Numbered from the stretch's first letter, positions 19,238 through 29,311 are shown. The stretch is 64,000 bases of DNA from Azospirillum lipoferum 4B (GCF_000283655.1 NC_016622.1:632501-696500); one strand, 5' to 3'. The notes: generated from the letters alone by a model not told the origin. Made by a program: numbers and translations.

Positions 19238-20081
19238 CGCCTTGTCCAACGGAAACCAGCTCGGCCGACAGCCGGCCGCTGAAGGCCAGCGCCACCGGGC
19301 CGGTCATCAGGACGCGGTCGTCCTCGGTCCATTCGATGGTCAGGGTGCCGCCGTCCAGCAGGATGTCTGCCTTGCGCCCGGTCAGGCCGCGGCGGGCGGC
19401 GGCCACCAGCGTGGCGCAGGCACCGGTGCCGCAGGCCTGGGTGATGCCGGCGCCGCGCTCCCACACCCGCATGCGGATGGCGGTTGGCGACAGGACCTGC
19501 GCGAATTCGATGTTGGAGCGTTCGGGGAAGGTCGGGTGGTTCTCGAACACCGGTCCGACCTCGGCCAGCGGCACCGCTTCGGCATCGTCGACGAAGAAGA
19601 CGGCGTGCGGATTGCCCATGTTGACCGCGACTGGGCCCGCGAAGCCGCCATGCTCCACCGTCTCGACCCGCAGCGTGTCGGTGGGGGCGGCCAGCGGAAT
19701 GGCGCTCCAGTCCAGGCGGGGCGGACCCATGTCCACGGTTATGCGGCCGTTGTCGGCGCGATAGGCGTGGAGCAGACCGGCGGCGGTCTGGAAGCTGGCG
19801 CGGTCGCGCCCACTTTCCTCCATCAGCAGCCAGCCGACGCAGCGCGACGCGTTGCCACAGGCCGCGGCCTCGCTGCCGTCGGCGTTGTGGATGCGCATGA
19901 AGGCGTCCGCGCCCGGCGCCTCGGTGCGTTCCAGAATGATGAACTGGTCGCAGCCCACACCGGTCTTGCGGTCGGCGATGGCGCGCACCTCCGCGCCTGA
20001 GGGGCGATAAGGTTCGGAACGGGCGTCGATCACGACGAAGTCGTTGCCGAGGCCGTGCATCTTCAGGAATTCGCGGGTCAT
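19230..20081 (-). CDS. dapF: Diaminopimelate epimerase
   Basis: Interconverts LL- and meso-diaminopimelate for lysine and peptidoglycan synthesis. 283 residues from ATG 20081 (MTREFLKMHGLGNDFVVID). The two catalytic cysteines are C75 (AAACGNASRC) and C217 (QACGTGACAT), each in its conserved block. Full length for the family. It heads the run dapF, DUF4160, DUF2442, mtaB, ftsY, in which each gene overlaps or nearly touches the next; dapF-mtaB-ftsY order is common in alphaproteobacteria and the two small genes are an insertion into it. Confidence 0.97.
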   Translation of the reverse strand: MTREFLKMHGLGNDFVVIDARSEPYRPSGAEVRAIADRKTGVGCDQFIILERTEAPGADAFMRIHNADGSEAAACGNASRCVGWLLMEESGRDRASFQTAAGLLHAYRADNGRITVDMGPPRLDWSAIPLAAPTDTLRVETVEHGGFAGPVAVNMGNPHAVFFVDDAEAVPLAEVGPVFENHPTFPERSNIEFAQVLSPTAIRMRVWERGAGITQACGTGACATLVAAARRGLTGRKADILLDGGTLTIEWTEDDRVLMTGPVALAFSGRLSAELVSVGQGDA

Positions 20082-20149
20082 GGCCGCCGTTATATGGCGA
20101 GCCGCGGGGATAAGTCCATATGGCGCCGCGCAAGGCAGATTCGCGGCGC

Positions 20150-20581
20150 TTACGCCCCCTTGAACACCAGATGCTTCGACGCCGCGAAGTTGAAGAACAT
20201 GCCGGCGATCGAACCGGCGGCAACCGCCAGGAACGGGTGGTCGGCGACCATCTGCACGCCCGATTCCAACCCGACCGACACGCCGTAATTCACCACGCCG
20301 CCGATGGCGTTGGCGGCGATGAACTTTGCCCATTGGCGGTGCAGCGGCTCGCTCGCCGCGCCGCGGAAGGTGAAGGCGCGGTTCAGCGCCCAAGTGGCGG
20401 TCGCCGCGGCGAAGAAGGACGGCACGCGGGCGGCGAAGAACTCCAGACCCAGCGCCAGCCCGGCATAGAGCACGGCGGTGTCCACCAGCAGCCCGACGAC
20501 GCCGACGACGCCGAACTTGGCGAACTGCACCCCCAGCCGGCCGAGCCGGCTGTCCAGCAGACCGGCGACCGGCCCGCTCAC
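20150..20581 (-). CDS. GtrA-family membrane protein
   Basis: About 143 residues. There is no ATG; GTG at 20581 overlaps the stop of the upstream glycosyltransferase gene (GTGA), indicating translational coupling. Four predicted membrane helices: FGVVGVVGLLVDTAVLYAGL, FFAAATATWALNRAF, FIAANAIGGVVNYGVSVGL and AVAAGSIAGMFFNFAASKHLVF, the last ending in the typical N-F-x-x-S/K-x-x-VF. GtrA proteins are thought to help flip polyprenyl-linked sugars in cell-surface glycosylation, which fits its partner. Confidence 0.9.
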   Translation of the reverse strand: MSGPVAGLLDSRLGRLGVQFAKFGVVGVVGLLVDTAVLYAGLALGLEFFAARVPSFFAAATATWALNRAFTFRGAASEPLHRQWAKFIAANAIGGVVNYGVSVGLESGVQMVADHPFLAVAAGSIAGMFFNFAASKHLVFKGA

Positions 20582-21633
20582 CGGCGGCAATCCCCGCCGT
20601 TGGCCGCCAGCGGCGGGTGGTTGCCCGGCGCGCGCAGCGACAGGTAGTGCATCCGCTTGGCCTCGCGGCGGCCATGGGTGACGGTGTCCAGGATCAGGCC
20701 GCAGGTCAGGCTGAGGAAGGCCATCAGCATCAGGCCGGTGGCGAGCACCGCGGTGGGGAAGCGCGGAACCAGCCCGGTCTCGAAATAGGTCATGATCACC
20801 GGCACGCCGAGCATCACCGACAGCAACGCCAGCACGCCGAACAGCCCGGAGAAGAAGGGCAGGGGCCGCTCCTCCTTCACCAGCATGATGATGGCGCGCA
20901 GGATGCGGATGCCGTCGCGGATGGTGTTCAGCTTGCTGTGCGAGCCGGGCGGCCGGTCCTTGTAGGGGGTCTTCACCTCGGCGATCGGCATGCGCAGCTC
21001 CAGCGCATGGACGGTCAGCTCCGTTTCGGTCTCGAAACCGCTGGCCAGCGCCGGGAAGGACTTCACGAAGCGGCGGGAGAACACCCGGTAGCCCGACAGC
21101 ATGTCGCCGATGCGGCTGCCGAAAATCTTGGCGACCATGCCGGTCAGCACGAGGTTGCCGAAGCGGTGGCCGGGGCGGTAGGCGGCGACGATCTCCGTCA
21201 CCCGCGCGCCGTTGACCATGTCCAGCTGCTCGTCCCACAGGCGCTTGACCAGCTGCGGGGCGCTGGGCGCGTGATAGGTGTCGTCGCCGTCGACCAGCAC
21301 ATACACGTCCGCCTCGATGTCGGCGAACATGCGGCGCATGACGTTGCCCTTGCCCTGCAGCGGCTCGTGCCGGACCACCGCGCCCGCCGCACGGGCGACC
21401 TCGACCGTCCGGTCCTTGGAGTTGTTGTCGTAGACGTAGACCGTCGCCTGCGGCAGGGCGGCGCGGAAGTCCTGCACCACCTTGCCGATCGCCGCCTCCT
21501 CGTTGTAGCAGGGGATCAGCACCGCGATGGTCGGCGCCGGCGCGGCGCCCGAATTGGCCCGCGGCGTTTCCGAAGCGTCGGTTCCGGTGGTGCCGGCGGT
21601 GGACGCGGCGCGGTCGATGGTCGATACGGTCAT
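20578..21633 (-). CDS. Family 2 glycosyltransferase (polyprenyl-phosphate sugar synthase type)
   Basis: 351 residues. After a low-complexity N-terminus, the GT-A domain opens with IAVLIPCYNEEAAIGKVVQDF and has the metal-binding DXD-like VLVDGDDTYHA and acceptor block GYRVFSRRFVKSFPALASGFETETELT. Two C-terminal membrane helices follow (FFSGLFGVLALLSVMLGVPV, AVLATGLMLMAFLSLTCGLIL). It resembles DPM1/ArnC-like enzymes that load a sugar on undecaprenyl phosphate. It is coupled to the GtrA gene downstream and follows a polytopic membrane protein, so the three probably form a surface-sugar module. Confidence 0.9.
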   Translation of the reverse strand: MTVSTIDRAASTAGTTGTDASETPRANSGAAPAPTIAVLIPCYNEEAAIGKVVQDFRAALPQATVYVYDNNSKDRTVEVARAAGAVVRHEPLQGKGNVMRRMFADIEADVYVLVDGDDTYHAPSAPQLVKRLWDEQLDMVNGARVTEIVAAYRPGHRFGNLVLTGMVAKIFGSRIGDMLSGYRVFSRRFVKSFPALASGFETETELTVHALELRMPIAEVKTPYKDRPPGSHSKLNTIRDGIRILRAIIMLVKEERPLPFFSGLFGVLALLSVMLGVPVIMTYFETGLVPRFPTAVLATGLMLMAFLSLTCGLILDTVTHGRREAKRMHYLSLRAPGNHPPLAANGGDCRR

Positions 21634-21703
21634 GGCGCTGGCTTTTTGGCTCGAAAAAGGCGGACGAGGCGGTTACCGGCGATAAACAGCACAAACCAGG
21701 CGA

Positions 21704-23344
21704 TTATTCCATTGTCTCCGATTTCCCGGCGCCCCTGTCCACGGCGCAGAGGTTCAAGGTCTCGCCAAGATTGTTGGGAATCGTCCGGCAGCGCTGTGGG
21801 TCCAGCCGCAGGCCGAGCAATGCCGCCGCCTTCGCCGCTCCGGCCGTGTCGGGGATCGTGCTCAGCATCAGGAAGGGACCGCGATGCGCCGCTACCTTGT
21901 CCTTCAGGATGGCGAGATGGCCGTTGCCGACCGAATCCGGCTGCAGGAAGTTGGACTGGATGCGCACGAAGGTGACACGGGGCGGGAAGGACGGAATGAC
22001 GTGCGAGATGGCCCAGTAGCCGGCCATCAGCACCATGGTGTCGTCCGGATCCTCGATGGGCGGCACCTCCGCCGTCACCCATTTGTCATTCGTGCCCTTG
22101 GGCCACGCGACGCGTCCCCAGTCGGCCGGCTGCACCGTCAGCTGCACCAGCGCCAGCAGGGCCACCGCCAGACCGACGCGCAGGAGCCGGGCCAGCGGCA
22201 ACAGACCTACCGCCATCACCAGCCCCAGCGGCGCCAGCATCTCCAGTGGCACCAGATAACGGTAGATGCAGAACATCGCCACCCACAGCGCGTAGGTGAC
22301 GGTCAGCGCCGTCAGCAGGAAGCGCGTCGCCGGCCTTTCGGTCAGCCACTCATTGCGCAAATGCAACGACCACCCGACCAGCGCGGCGGCGGCTCCCACC
22401 GGCACCAGGACGAACAGCGCCAGCACCCGCAGGTCGAAAAACGCCACCTCGCCCACCGTCAGGGGGAAGAAGGTGAACACGAAGGGGAAGAACAGCCGCT
22501 GCCACAGGCCGGGCGGGAAGAAGCTGACATTGACATAGTCGGATATGGCGGCGAAGGGCGACTTGAAGATGTGGTTCATGTGCGGGAAGACCGGATTCCC
22601 GTAATCGTGCCACAAATGCGCCATCCACACGCCGCCGCCCAGCGCCAGCCCGCCCAGCACGCCGATGCCGAAGAAGAAGGCCAGCCACAGCCGACGCCAT
22701 GGCCGGGCGGGCAGTGCCAGGAAACCAAGACACAGCCCCACCGCATAGATCACCGTCGGGTTCTTCAGCCCCATCGCCACCCCGGCCAGCATCCCGGCCG
22801 CCGCCACCCGGGCGAAGCTCGGCAGCGGCCGTCCGTCCAGGATGCCGGGCAGGCTGCCGGCGATGACAGCCAGCGCGCCCAGCACGCCCAGGCTGACCAC
22901 ATTGTCCTGGAAGGTGGTGCCGATCAGCCCCAGCGTTCCGCCGCCCAGTCCGCCCATCACCGCCAGGGTCATGGCGATCAAGCTTCGTTGCATTGCCGGA
23001 TTGTTCCGGAGGCAGGACAATGCAAGCAGATACAGCAGCGACAGGTTGATACCCTGCAGCGTCCCCCACAGGAATCCCGCCGCCCGCGCCGGCAGGTGGG
23101 TCGCCAGCCAATAGAAGGGAACGTCGAGGAAAGGGCTGTAGAAGGTCGGCATCTGCGCCGGCAGCAGGTCGCGTCCGATCCGCCCGGTCAGCAGCGCATA
23201 GGCGTTGTACCAGTGGTAGTTCCGTAGGTCCCAGTTGGCATCCATGCCGAAGGCCAGCGTCAGCAGCCCATAGGCGACCGGGGCCAGCAGCAGGAAGGCA
23301 CGGCCGGTCAGGCGGGCGCGTCGGTCGTCGTCAAGGGTCGGCAT
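21704..23344 (-). CDS. Polytopic membrane protein, possible GT-C glycosyltransferase
   Basis: 546 residues from Met at 23344 ([12 protein letters not shown]); the frame is open 45 codons further upstream. About ten hydrophobic helices are visible. The first outside loop contains [18 protein letters not shown], an aspartate-bearing segment similar in placement to GT-C enzymes that use polyprenyl-phosphate sugars. The C-terminal soluble part ends near [20 protein letters not shown]. No close family is recognised. It is followed 71 bases later by the GT2 gene on the same strand, and a joint role in attaching sugars outside the membrane is inferred. Confidence 0.8.
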   Translation of the reverse strand: MPTLDDDRRARLTGRAFLLLAPVAYGLLTLAFGMDANWDLRNYHWYNAYALLTGRIGRDLLPAQMPTFYSPFLDVPFYWLATHLPARAAGFLWGTLQGINLSLLYLLALSCLRNNPAMQRSLIAMTLAVMGGLGGGTLGLIGTTFQDNVVSLGVLGALAVIAGSLPGILDGRPLPSFARVAAAGMLAGVAMGLKNPTVIYAVGLCLGFLALPARPWRRLWLAFFFGIGVLGGLALGGGVWMAHLWHDYGNPVFPHMNHIFKSPFAAISDYVNVSFFPPGLWQRLFFPFVFTFFPLTVGEVAFFDLRVLALFVLVPVGAAAALVGWSLHLRNEWLTERPATRFLLTALTVTYALWVAMFCIYRYLVPLEMLAPLGLVMAVGLLPLARLLRVGLAVALLALVQLTVQPADWGRVAWPKGTNDKWVTAEVPPIEDPDDTMVLMAGYWAISHVIPSFPPRVTFVRIQSNFLQPDSVGNGHLAILKDKVAAHRGPFLMLSTIPDTAGAAKAAALLGLRLDPQRCRTIPNNLGETLNLCAVDRGAGKSETME

Positions 23345-23637
23345 CGGATCGGGGCGGCCTGGCAGTTGAGCGCTACTGTGGTAGGGGGCAGCCACGCCGT
23401 CCGCAAGGGGAAGCCGGTTGCGGCGCTGCGTTTCGGCCTCCGGAATCGGGCCTGAGCGGGACGATCCGGGCACTTTCAAGCAACAAAGATGCGCGGCGGC
23501 GCATTCGCGCGTGCCTGTTCGCTCATTGCGTGCCGGGAAAAGGGCAAGCTTCCTCTGGCAATGGCTTGTTCGGTCTGCTATTCACCACGCTCTGCATGCG
23601 CACGCTTGCGCCTTCTTGCGCGACAGGATTTCTGGCG

Positions 23638-24249
23638 ATGGAAAAGTTCACGGTTCTCACCGGCGTTGCGGCGCCGCTGCCGATGATCAACGTCGATACC
23701 GACATGATCATCCCGAAGCAGTTCCTGAAGACCATCAAGCGGACGGGGCTGGGCAAGCATCTGTTCGACGAGATGCGTTACACCCCGGACGGGCAGGAGA
23801 TCCCGGACTTCGTCCTGAACAAGCCGGCCTACCGCAAGTCCAGCATCCTGGTCTCCGGCGACAATTTCGGCTGCGGCTCCTCGCGTGAGCATGCGCCGTG
23901 GGCGCTGGCCGATTTCGGCATCCGCTGCATCATCGCCCCCAGCTTCGCCGACATCTTCTACAACAACTGTTTCAAGAACGGCATCCTGCCGATCAAGTTG
24001 CCGAAGGAGCAGGTCGACCTGCTGCTCGACGACGCGTCGCGCGGGTCGAACGCCGTCATCACGGTCGACCTTGAGAAGCAGACCATCACCGGCCCGGACG
24101 GCGGCTCCATCTCCTTCGAACTGGATCCGTTCCGCAAGCATTGCCTGCTGAACGGCCTGGACGACATCGGCCTGACGCTGCAGCAGTCGGCCCATATCGA
24201 CGGGTACGAGGGCAAGCAGCGCACCGGCCAGCCGTGGATGTGGGGCTGA
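23638..24249 (+). CDS. leuD: 3-isopropylmalate dehydratase small subunit
   Basis: Isopropylmalate isomerase small subunit in leucine synthesis; it pairs with LeuC, which is not in this window. 203 residues from ATG 23638 ([18 protein letters not shown]); the open frame upstream is not needed. Conserved blocks: [33 protein letters not shown] and [19 protein letters not shown]. leuB follows after 72 bases on the same strand. Complete. Confidence 0.97.
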   Translation: MEKFTVLTGVAAPLPMINVDTDMIIPKQFLKTIKRTGLGKHLFDEMRYTPDGQEIPDFVLNKPAYRKSSILVSGDNFGCGSSREHAPWALADFGIRCIIAPSFADIFYNNCFKNGILPIKLPKEQVDLLLDDASRGSNAVITVDLEKQTITGPDGGSISFELDPFRKHCLLNGLDDIGLTLQQSAHIDGYEGKQRTGQPWMWG

Positions 24250-24321
24250 TCCCCCTCATCCTCCCCCGATTCCCATCAACTTCTGTCTTCTTGACGTCTG
24301 ATATTTGGGAGTGCGCCCGCC

Positions 24322-25437
24322 ATGGCCGCCAATAAGAAGCTTCTGTTCCTCCCCGGTGACGGCATCGGCCCCGAGGTGATGCGCCAGGTCCGCCGGGTCA
24401 TCGACTGGATGGATCGCAAGCGCAAGATCACCTTCGACGTGTCCGAAGGTCTGGTCGGCGGCGCGGCCATCGACGCCCACGGCGTTCCGCTGTCCGATGC
24501 CACGCTGGCCGAGGCGCTGGCGGTGGACGCGGTGATGCTGGGCGCCGTCGGCGGCCCGAAATGGGACAACCCGACCGACTACACCAAGCGTCCGGAAGCC
24601 GGCCTGCTGGCCCTGCGCAAGGAACTGGGCCTGTTCGCCAACCTGCGCCCGGCGGTGGTGTTCGACGCGCTGGTCGACGCTTCCACCCTGAAGCCCGACG
24701 TCATCCGCGGCCTGGACATCCTGATCGTCCGCGAGCTGACCGGCGGCGTCTATTTCGGTGAGCCGCGCGGCATCACCGACATCGGCAACGGCGAGCGCCG
24801 CGGCGTCAACACCCAGGTCTACACCACGTCGGAGATCCGCCGCGTCGCCCGCGTCGCGTTCGAGCTGGCCCGCAAGCGCGGCAACAAGCTCTGCTCGATG
24901 GAAAAGGCGAACGTCATGGAATCCGGCCTGCTGTGGCGCCAGGAAGTGACCAAGCTGCACCAGGAAGAGTTCCAGGACGTCGAGCTGAGCCACATGTACG
25001 CCGACAACGGCGCCATGCAGCTGCTGAAGAACCCGAAGCAGTTCGACGTGATCGTCACCGATAACCTGTTCGGCGACATCCTGTCGGACGAGGCGGCGAT
25101 GATGACCGGCTCGCTCGGCATGCTGCCGTCGGCCTCGCTGGGCGCTCCGGATGCCAACGGCAACCGCAAGGCCCTGTACGAGCCGGTGCACGGCTCCGCC
25201 CCCGACATCGCCGGCCGCGATCTGGCCAACCCCTGCGCGACGCTGCTGTCCTTCGCGATGTGCCTGCGCTACTCGTTCAACCTGGACGAGGATGCCAAGC
25301 TGATCGAGCGGGCCATCCAGAACGTGCTGGGCGGCGGCATGCGCACGGCCGACATCATGGCCCCGGGCATGGCACGCTGCTCCACCACCGTCATGGGCGA
25401 CTCGATCCTGCGCGAGCTGGACAAGGTCGCCTCCTGA
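24322..25437 (+). CDS. leuB: 3-isopropylmalate dehydrogenase
   Basis: NAD-dependent oxidative decarboxylation of 3-isopropylmalate in leucine synthesis. 371 residues, start [20 protein letters not shown]. The substrate and metal sites are visible: [35 protein letters not shown] and [16 protein letters not shown], and the NAD-binding [18 protein letters not shown]. It ends the leuD-leuB unit, with a strong terminator starting about 25 bases later. Confidence 0.98.
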   Translation: MAANKKLLFLPGDGIGPEVMRQVRRVIDWMDRKRKITFDVSEGLVGGAAIDAHGVPLSDATLAEALAVDAVMLGAVGGPKWDNPTDYTKRPEAGLLALRKELGLFANLRPAVVFDALVDASTLKPDVIRGLDILIVRELTGGVYFGEPRGITDIGNGERRGVNTQVYTTSEIRRVARVAFELARKRGNKLCSMEKANVMESGLLWRQEVTKLHQEEFQDVELSHMYADNGAMQLLKNPKQFDVIVTDNLFGDILSDEAAMMTGSLGMLPSASLGAPDANGNRKALYEPVHGSAPDIAGRDLANPCATLLSFAMCLRYSFNLDEDAKLIERAIQNVLGGGMRTADIMAPGMARCSTTVMGDSILRELDKVAS

Positions 25438-25463
25438 TCGGTCCGCTGACCGGCGGTCAAGGA

Positions 25464-25495
25464 AAAAGCCCCCGTCCGCAAGGACGGGGGCTTTT
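25464..25495 (+). terminator. Rho-independent terminator of leuDB
   Basis: AAAAAGCCCCCGTCC and GGACGGGGGCTTTTT form a perfect 10-base GC stem with a 4-base loop, with A and T runs on both sides. It can work in both directions and so may also end the convergent KGG gene. Confidence 0.95.
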
Positions 25496-25518
25496 TCGTC
25501 TGCACGGATCGCAGCGTT

Positions 25519-25809
25519 TCAATCCCCTCCGGCAGGGCGGTCGGTCGACCGTCCGCCATGGCTCGCCTGTCCGCCCTTGCGTCCGGCTTCCGCCGCCAAC
25601 GAGGGGTTCTTGGAGAAGCTGCGCGAGGAAGCGGGCACGCTGCGCCCACCTTTGCGCCCGGCTTCCGCGGCGAGTTCCGGATTCTTTGAAAAGCTGCGTT
25701 TGTCGGCCGGCACGCTCTCGCCACCCTTGCTGGCAATTTGGCGTTGCCGATCAGGGTCCATCGACGCGAAACCGCGGCCCGACGTACGATTGCTCTCTTT
25801 CGAGGCCAT
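25519..25809 (-). CDS. KGG-repeat stress protein (GsiB/Con-10 like)
   Basis: Small, highly hydrophilic protein of 96 residues from ATG 25809 (MASKESNRTSGRGFASM), with GGAGG seven bases upstream. It contains RQ..IASKGGESVPADKRSFSKNPELAAEAGRKGG and a near-copy of the second half, each ending in a KGG motif. This pattern is typical of desiccation or general-stress proteins that are intrinsically disordered. It converges on leuB across the shared terminator. Expression under the general stress response (EcfG type) would be usual, but I could not pick its promoter. Confidence 0.85.
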   Translation of the reverse strand: MASKESNRTSGRGFASMDPDRQRQIASKGGESVPADKRSFSKNPELAAEAGRKGGRSVPASSRSFSKNPSLAAEAGRKGGQASHGGRSTDRPAGGD

Positions 25810-26338
25810 AACCAACCTCCGACTGTGCCTTGCTGTTCAGACAACCAATCGGCGGCAGGCTGGTTCCCGCTTCGTCGTATTAAATCGCCCGTCCCTTTTC
25901 GCAGGGAAGGGATGAAAGTATACCTAAGGTTGCTTTGCGTATTTTCTGATGGTTGTGCAGTTTGAAAAGTAGCGCATCCTTCCGATAGGACGCTCGGAAA
26001 TTGGCCCGTGTCCGGCAGGGTGCGGCAAAGTGATGCAGGTATAACCTGTGTCGACCTTAAGGTTTGTTTCTGAAAAATTTCTTGTTTGGTTTTGGAAAAA
26101 TAACCGAACAATTTACGGCTGTTTTAGAAGGTGCCTGCTGGAATCTTTGGAGGTCATTCATATAGGTTCAAATATCACTCCGTATTTTTATGAAGTAATA
26201 CTTTGAAACATAAAGAAATTTATTAAATTTTCTGGATTTCTCAAAGGTATCTTTAAGAGATTGGCAAGGTGTTCCGAGGTTTGATTGTTAAGGCGGCGGA
26301 TCCGATGCCAAACCGGATTCCTGTGGCAGGGGAGTGCA
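25810..26338. other. AT-rich intergenic region between KGG gene and response regulator
   Basis: About 530 bases with no supportable gene; 26060-26280 is strikingly AT-rich for this genome. It should contain divergent promoters for the KGG stress gene (minus) and the response regulator (plus). A long frame crosses it on the minus strand but lacks protein-like composition. Confidence 0.5.
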
Positions 26339-26737
26339 ATGCCGACCGTGCTTGTGGTTGACGATGATCCCACGCTTCGTCTGACGCTTCGTCATCTTCT
26401 CGAAAGCGCGGGAGTTGAAGTCGTCGAGGCGGAGGACGGCGACGAGGCCATGCGGCTGTTCCGGGCGAACCGGCCGGATCTGGTGATCTGCGATCTGGTG
26501 ATGCCGTTCGCCGATGGCCTGCAGACGATCATGCGGATGCGGCGCCTGGCCCCCGCGGCCAAGATCATCGCCATCTCCGGCGGCGGCCGCAGCAAGGCGA
26601 TGGATCTGCTGGCGGTGGCGCGGCAGATGGGGGCCGATCATGTGCTGGCGAAACCGATCGAACGCAGCCAGATCGCGCTCATCGTCGATTTCTGTGGTCG
26701 TGATCGCGGTGCCCCGCCGCTGCCGCGCGGCGTCTGA
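26339..26737 (+). CDS. Single-domain response regulator (CheY-like)
   Basis: 132-residue receiver domain with no output domain. The start at 26339 (MPTVLVVDDDPTLRLTL) has AGGGGAG upstream. Acidic pocket DDD at 8-10, phospho-acceptor D52 (VICDLVMPFADG), switch Ser in ISGGG, and the conserved Lys in VLAKPIE. It is followed 21 bases later by a degenerate GGDEF/EAL-like gene starting with GTG, so the two are probably translated from one mRNA. No kinase is adjacent. Confidence 0.92.
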   Translation: MPTVLVVDDDPTLRLTLRHLLESAGVEVVEAEDGDEAMRLFRANRPDLVICDLVMPFADGLQTIMRMRRLAPAAKIIAISGGGRSKAMDLLAVARQMGADHVLAKPIERSQIALIVDFCGRDRGAPPLPRGV

Positions 26738-26758
26738 GACGGCGGGAGTGGCGGTGCC

Positions 26759-28207
26759 GTGAAGCAGTCGTTCGCCTCGATGCGGCGTCTGCTGCGCCAA
26801 TGGTTCGGTCGGGGCGGGACGGGCGGGGGGATGGTCGGCGGGGCGTCGCCGCCATCGTCCGTCGGCCATCCCGCCAGGACCGTCAGGCCGTCGGTGGAGG
26901 CGGAGCAGGAGTTGCGCGCCCTGGAGCAGCGGCTGTGGCGCCTGCTGATGCAGCCGGCGGTTGCCTCGACCGGGCGGGTCCATCTGCTCGACCTCGGAAT
27001 GATGCGGGAACGCCTGGGGACGGGCTGGACGGTGCTGCGCCCGCGGGTCCTGACCGCTGCCGACGGCATCATCGACCGTTATCTGACCCGGAACGACATC
27101 CGTTTCAGAACCGCCGGCGACGACTACATCCTGGTGTTCGCGTCGCTCGAACGCCAGGCGGCGTCCCTGGTCTGTGCCAGGATCGCGCAAGAGTTGCTGC
27201 AGCTGTTCCTGGGCGACGACCGCTCGGCCGACCTCCGCGTCTCGACCGCCGTCGGCGTGGCGGATGGGCAGATCCGGTTCGAGCACGCCCTCGCCACCAG
27301 CCTGCTGGCCGAGGCGCGACTGCGGACGGAACCGGCGGGCGGTTCTGCGGGCGGCGCGTTCGCCGACGGCTCGCCGGCGATGACCGGCCCGATCTTCTAC
27401 GCCGAGGATGCCGGCGGCAAGGCCCGGCCGGTCCTGCGCCAGTTGCGCTTGTCCCCCGACGATGCCGGCCGGTTCGGCATCCGCTACCGGCCGGTCTGGG
27501 ACATCACCCAACAGGTGATCTCCACCTATATGGGCACGCCGGTGCGCATCTTTCCCGACGAGTCCTTCATCGAGGGAACGGCGGCGTTGAATTCGCTCAG
27601 CGACGCCGTGGAGATCCTGCAACTCGACGCCGACGCGCTGGTCGAATCGGTGGAAATCCTGAACGGGCTGTTCCGCAACAAATCCCGGCTGTTGATGTCG
27701 GTGCCGATCTGTTTCGAAACCCTGGCGGCCCGCCGCACCCGGCTGCCCTTCCTGGAGATCTGCCAGTCGATCCCGGACTATCTGCGCCGCTTCCTGATAT
27801 TCGAGCTTCTGCGCTTTCCGCCGGGGGTGCCGACCGGCCGGCTCAGTGAACTGCTGCACGAGATCAGGCCCTATTGCCGCTGGACCTTCATGCGGGTGGA
27901 GTTCAAGTTGCAGAGCTTCTCCGGCTTCGCCGGCACCGGCCTGAACGGCATCACCGTGGCGATGCCGGCCGACCGTTCGGCCGAGGCCCGGCTGATGGAG
28001 GAAATGAACGCCATCGTCACCGCGGCCGAGCGCACCGGCCTGATGATCTGCGTCGCCGGCCTGTCGACCACCAGCATGGTGGTGGCGGCGCGGGCGTCGG
28101 GGGTCAGGCTGGTCGCGGGCAACTGCATCGGCCCGCCGCAGGACCGCCCGCGTTCGATGATCCGCTTCGACTGGCCCGACCTGTACCGCGACGGGGAGGA
28201 GGAGTGA
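26759..28207 (+). CDS. Degenerate GGDEF/EAL-like protein
   Basis: 482 residues from GTG 26759. A basic, Gly-rich N-terminus is followed at about 85-180 by a segment like a decayed GGDEF domain (VLTAADGIIDRYLTRNDIRFRTAGDDYILVF: AGDDY where GGDEF would be). The C-terminal 200 residues have an EAL-like beta/alpha rhythm (LIFELLRFPPG, RVEFKLQSFSGF, CVAGLSTTSMVVAARASGV) but no E-A-L or metal ligands. Probably catalytically dead and acting as a c-di-GMP binding or protein-interaction partner of the receiver encoded just upstream. Assignment rests on faint similarity only. Confidence 0.6.
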   Translation: MKQSFASMRRLLRQWFGRGGTGGGMVGGASPPSSVGHPARTVRPSVEAEQELRALEQRLWRLLMQPAVASTGRVHLLDLGMMRERLGTGWTVLRPRVLTAADGIIDRYLTRNDIRFRTAGDDYILVFASLERQAASLVCARIAQELLQLFLGDDRSADLRVSTAVGVADGQIRFEHALATSLLAEARLRTEPAGGSAGGAFADGSPAMTGPIFYAEDAGGKARPVLRQLRLSPDDAGRFGIRYRPVWDITQQVISTYMGTPVRIFPDESFIEGTAALNSLSDAVEILQLDADALVESVEILNGLFRNKSRLLMSVPICFETLAARRTRLPFLEICQSIPDYLRRFLIFELLRFPPGVPTGRLSELLHEIRPYCRWTFMRVEFKLQSFSGFAGTGLNGITVAMPADRSAEARLMEEMNAIVTAAERTGLMICVAGLSTTSMVVAARASGVRLVAGNCIGPPQDRPRSMIRFDWPDLYRDGEEE

Positions 28208-28236
28208 TACCGGGTTCCGGTATGAGGGCCAGTGCG

Positions 28237-29106
28237 TCAGAGCGCCGCAATGGCCTCGGCCAGCGCCACCAACCGGCGGGCGTTCTCGACATGCAGGTTC
28301 TCCACCAGCTTGCCGTCGACCAGCACCACCCCCTTGCCGGATGCTGCGGCCTCCGCATGGGCGGCGATGATGCGGTGGGCGTGGGCGATCTCGTCGGCGT
28401 CGGGGGCGAAGGCTGCGTTGCAGGCGGCGATGGTCTTCGGATGGATCAGCGTCTTGCCGTCGAACCCCAGCTCGCGCCCCTGCCGGCAGGAGGCGGCGAA
28501 GCCCTCGTCGTCGTTCAGGTCCAGATGCACGCCGTCCAGCACCGCCAGCCCATAGGCGCGCGCCGCCAGCAGGCAGAGCCCCAGGCTGGTGATCATCGGC
28601 AGCCGCTGTGCCGTATGGGCGGCATGCAAATCCTTGGCGAGGTCCGAGGTGCCGAGCACCAGGGCACCGACGGCGGGGGAGGCCCCTGCGATCTCCTTGG
28701 CGTTCAGGACGCCGAGCGGCGTCTCCATCATGCACCAGATGGTCTGGCTGGCCGGCGCTCCGGCGGTCCGCAGCACCGCCTCGGCCTGCCGCACGCTGTC
28801 GGCGCTCTCCACCTTCGGCAGCAGCACGGCGTCGGCACCGCTGGCCGCCGCCATGCGGAGGTCGTCATAGCCCCATGGCGTGTTCAGCCCATTGACCCGA
28901 ATGATCAGTTCCCGCCCGCCATAGCCGCCGGCGGCAAGCGCCTGGGCGATGGTGTCGCGCGCCGCGGCCTTGGCGTCGGGGGCAACCGCATCCTCCAGGT
29001 CCAGGATCAGCCCGTCGGCGGGCAGGCTGCGCCCCTTCTCCAAGGCGCGGGCGTTCGAGCCCGGCATGTAGAGCACGCTGCGGCGGGGGCGGACGGTCGT
29101 GGCCAT
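28237..29106 (-). CDS. CoA-ester lyase (CitE / malyl-CoA lyase family)
   Basis: TIM-barrel HpcH/HpaI-CitE family protein of 289 residues from ATG 29106 (MATTVRPRRSVLYMPGSNARAL). Family marks: LILDLEDAVAPDAKAAARD (metal-binding ED), IIRVNGLNTPWGYDDL, LLPKVESADSV (catalytic/metal Glu), CMMETPLGVLNA and GKTLIHPKTIAACN. Likely substrates are malyl-CoA, beta-methylmalyl-CoA or citramalyl-CoA; the sequence does not decide. It is a single gene, divergent from pdxY and convergent with the GGDEF/EAL-like gene. Confidence 0.88.
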   Translation of the reverse strand: MATTVRPRRSVLYMPGSNARALEKGRSLPADGLILDLEDAVAPDAKAAARDTIAQALAAGGYGGRELIIRVNGLNTPWGYDDLRMAAASGADAVLLPKVESADSVRQAEAVLRTAGAPASQTIWCMMETPLGVLNAKEIAGASPAVGALVLGTSDLAKDLHAAHTAQRLPMITSLGLCLLAARAYGLAVLDGVHLDLNDDEGFAASCRQGRELGFDGKTLIHPKTIAACNAAFAPDADEIAHAHRIIAAHAEAAASGKGVVLVDGKLVENLHVENARRLVALAEAIAAL

Positions 29107-29311
29107 GGCGATTTCCCCAGAAGGCGGATAGGTGGTGCGGATGGTTGTAGACGGCAGCTTTAGCTGCGCGTCCCCGCCCTGTCCATGGGCCAAGCCGCCA
29201 CAGCAGACGGCCGGCAGGGGGGACATGCATGGCAGCCATGCCGTGCTCCCCCGGCGTCGCCACGGAGCAGGCGGCTTTACGCCCGGCGGAGCGTCGCATA
29301 GGCTTGCCCCC

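Noticed and set aside
26288-28735. Minus-strand open frame of about 815 codons
   Set aside because: It runs antisense through the response regulator and the GGDEF/EAL-like gene, and its product is Arg/Gln/His-rich with no domain pattern.
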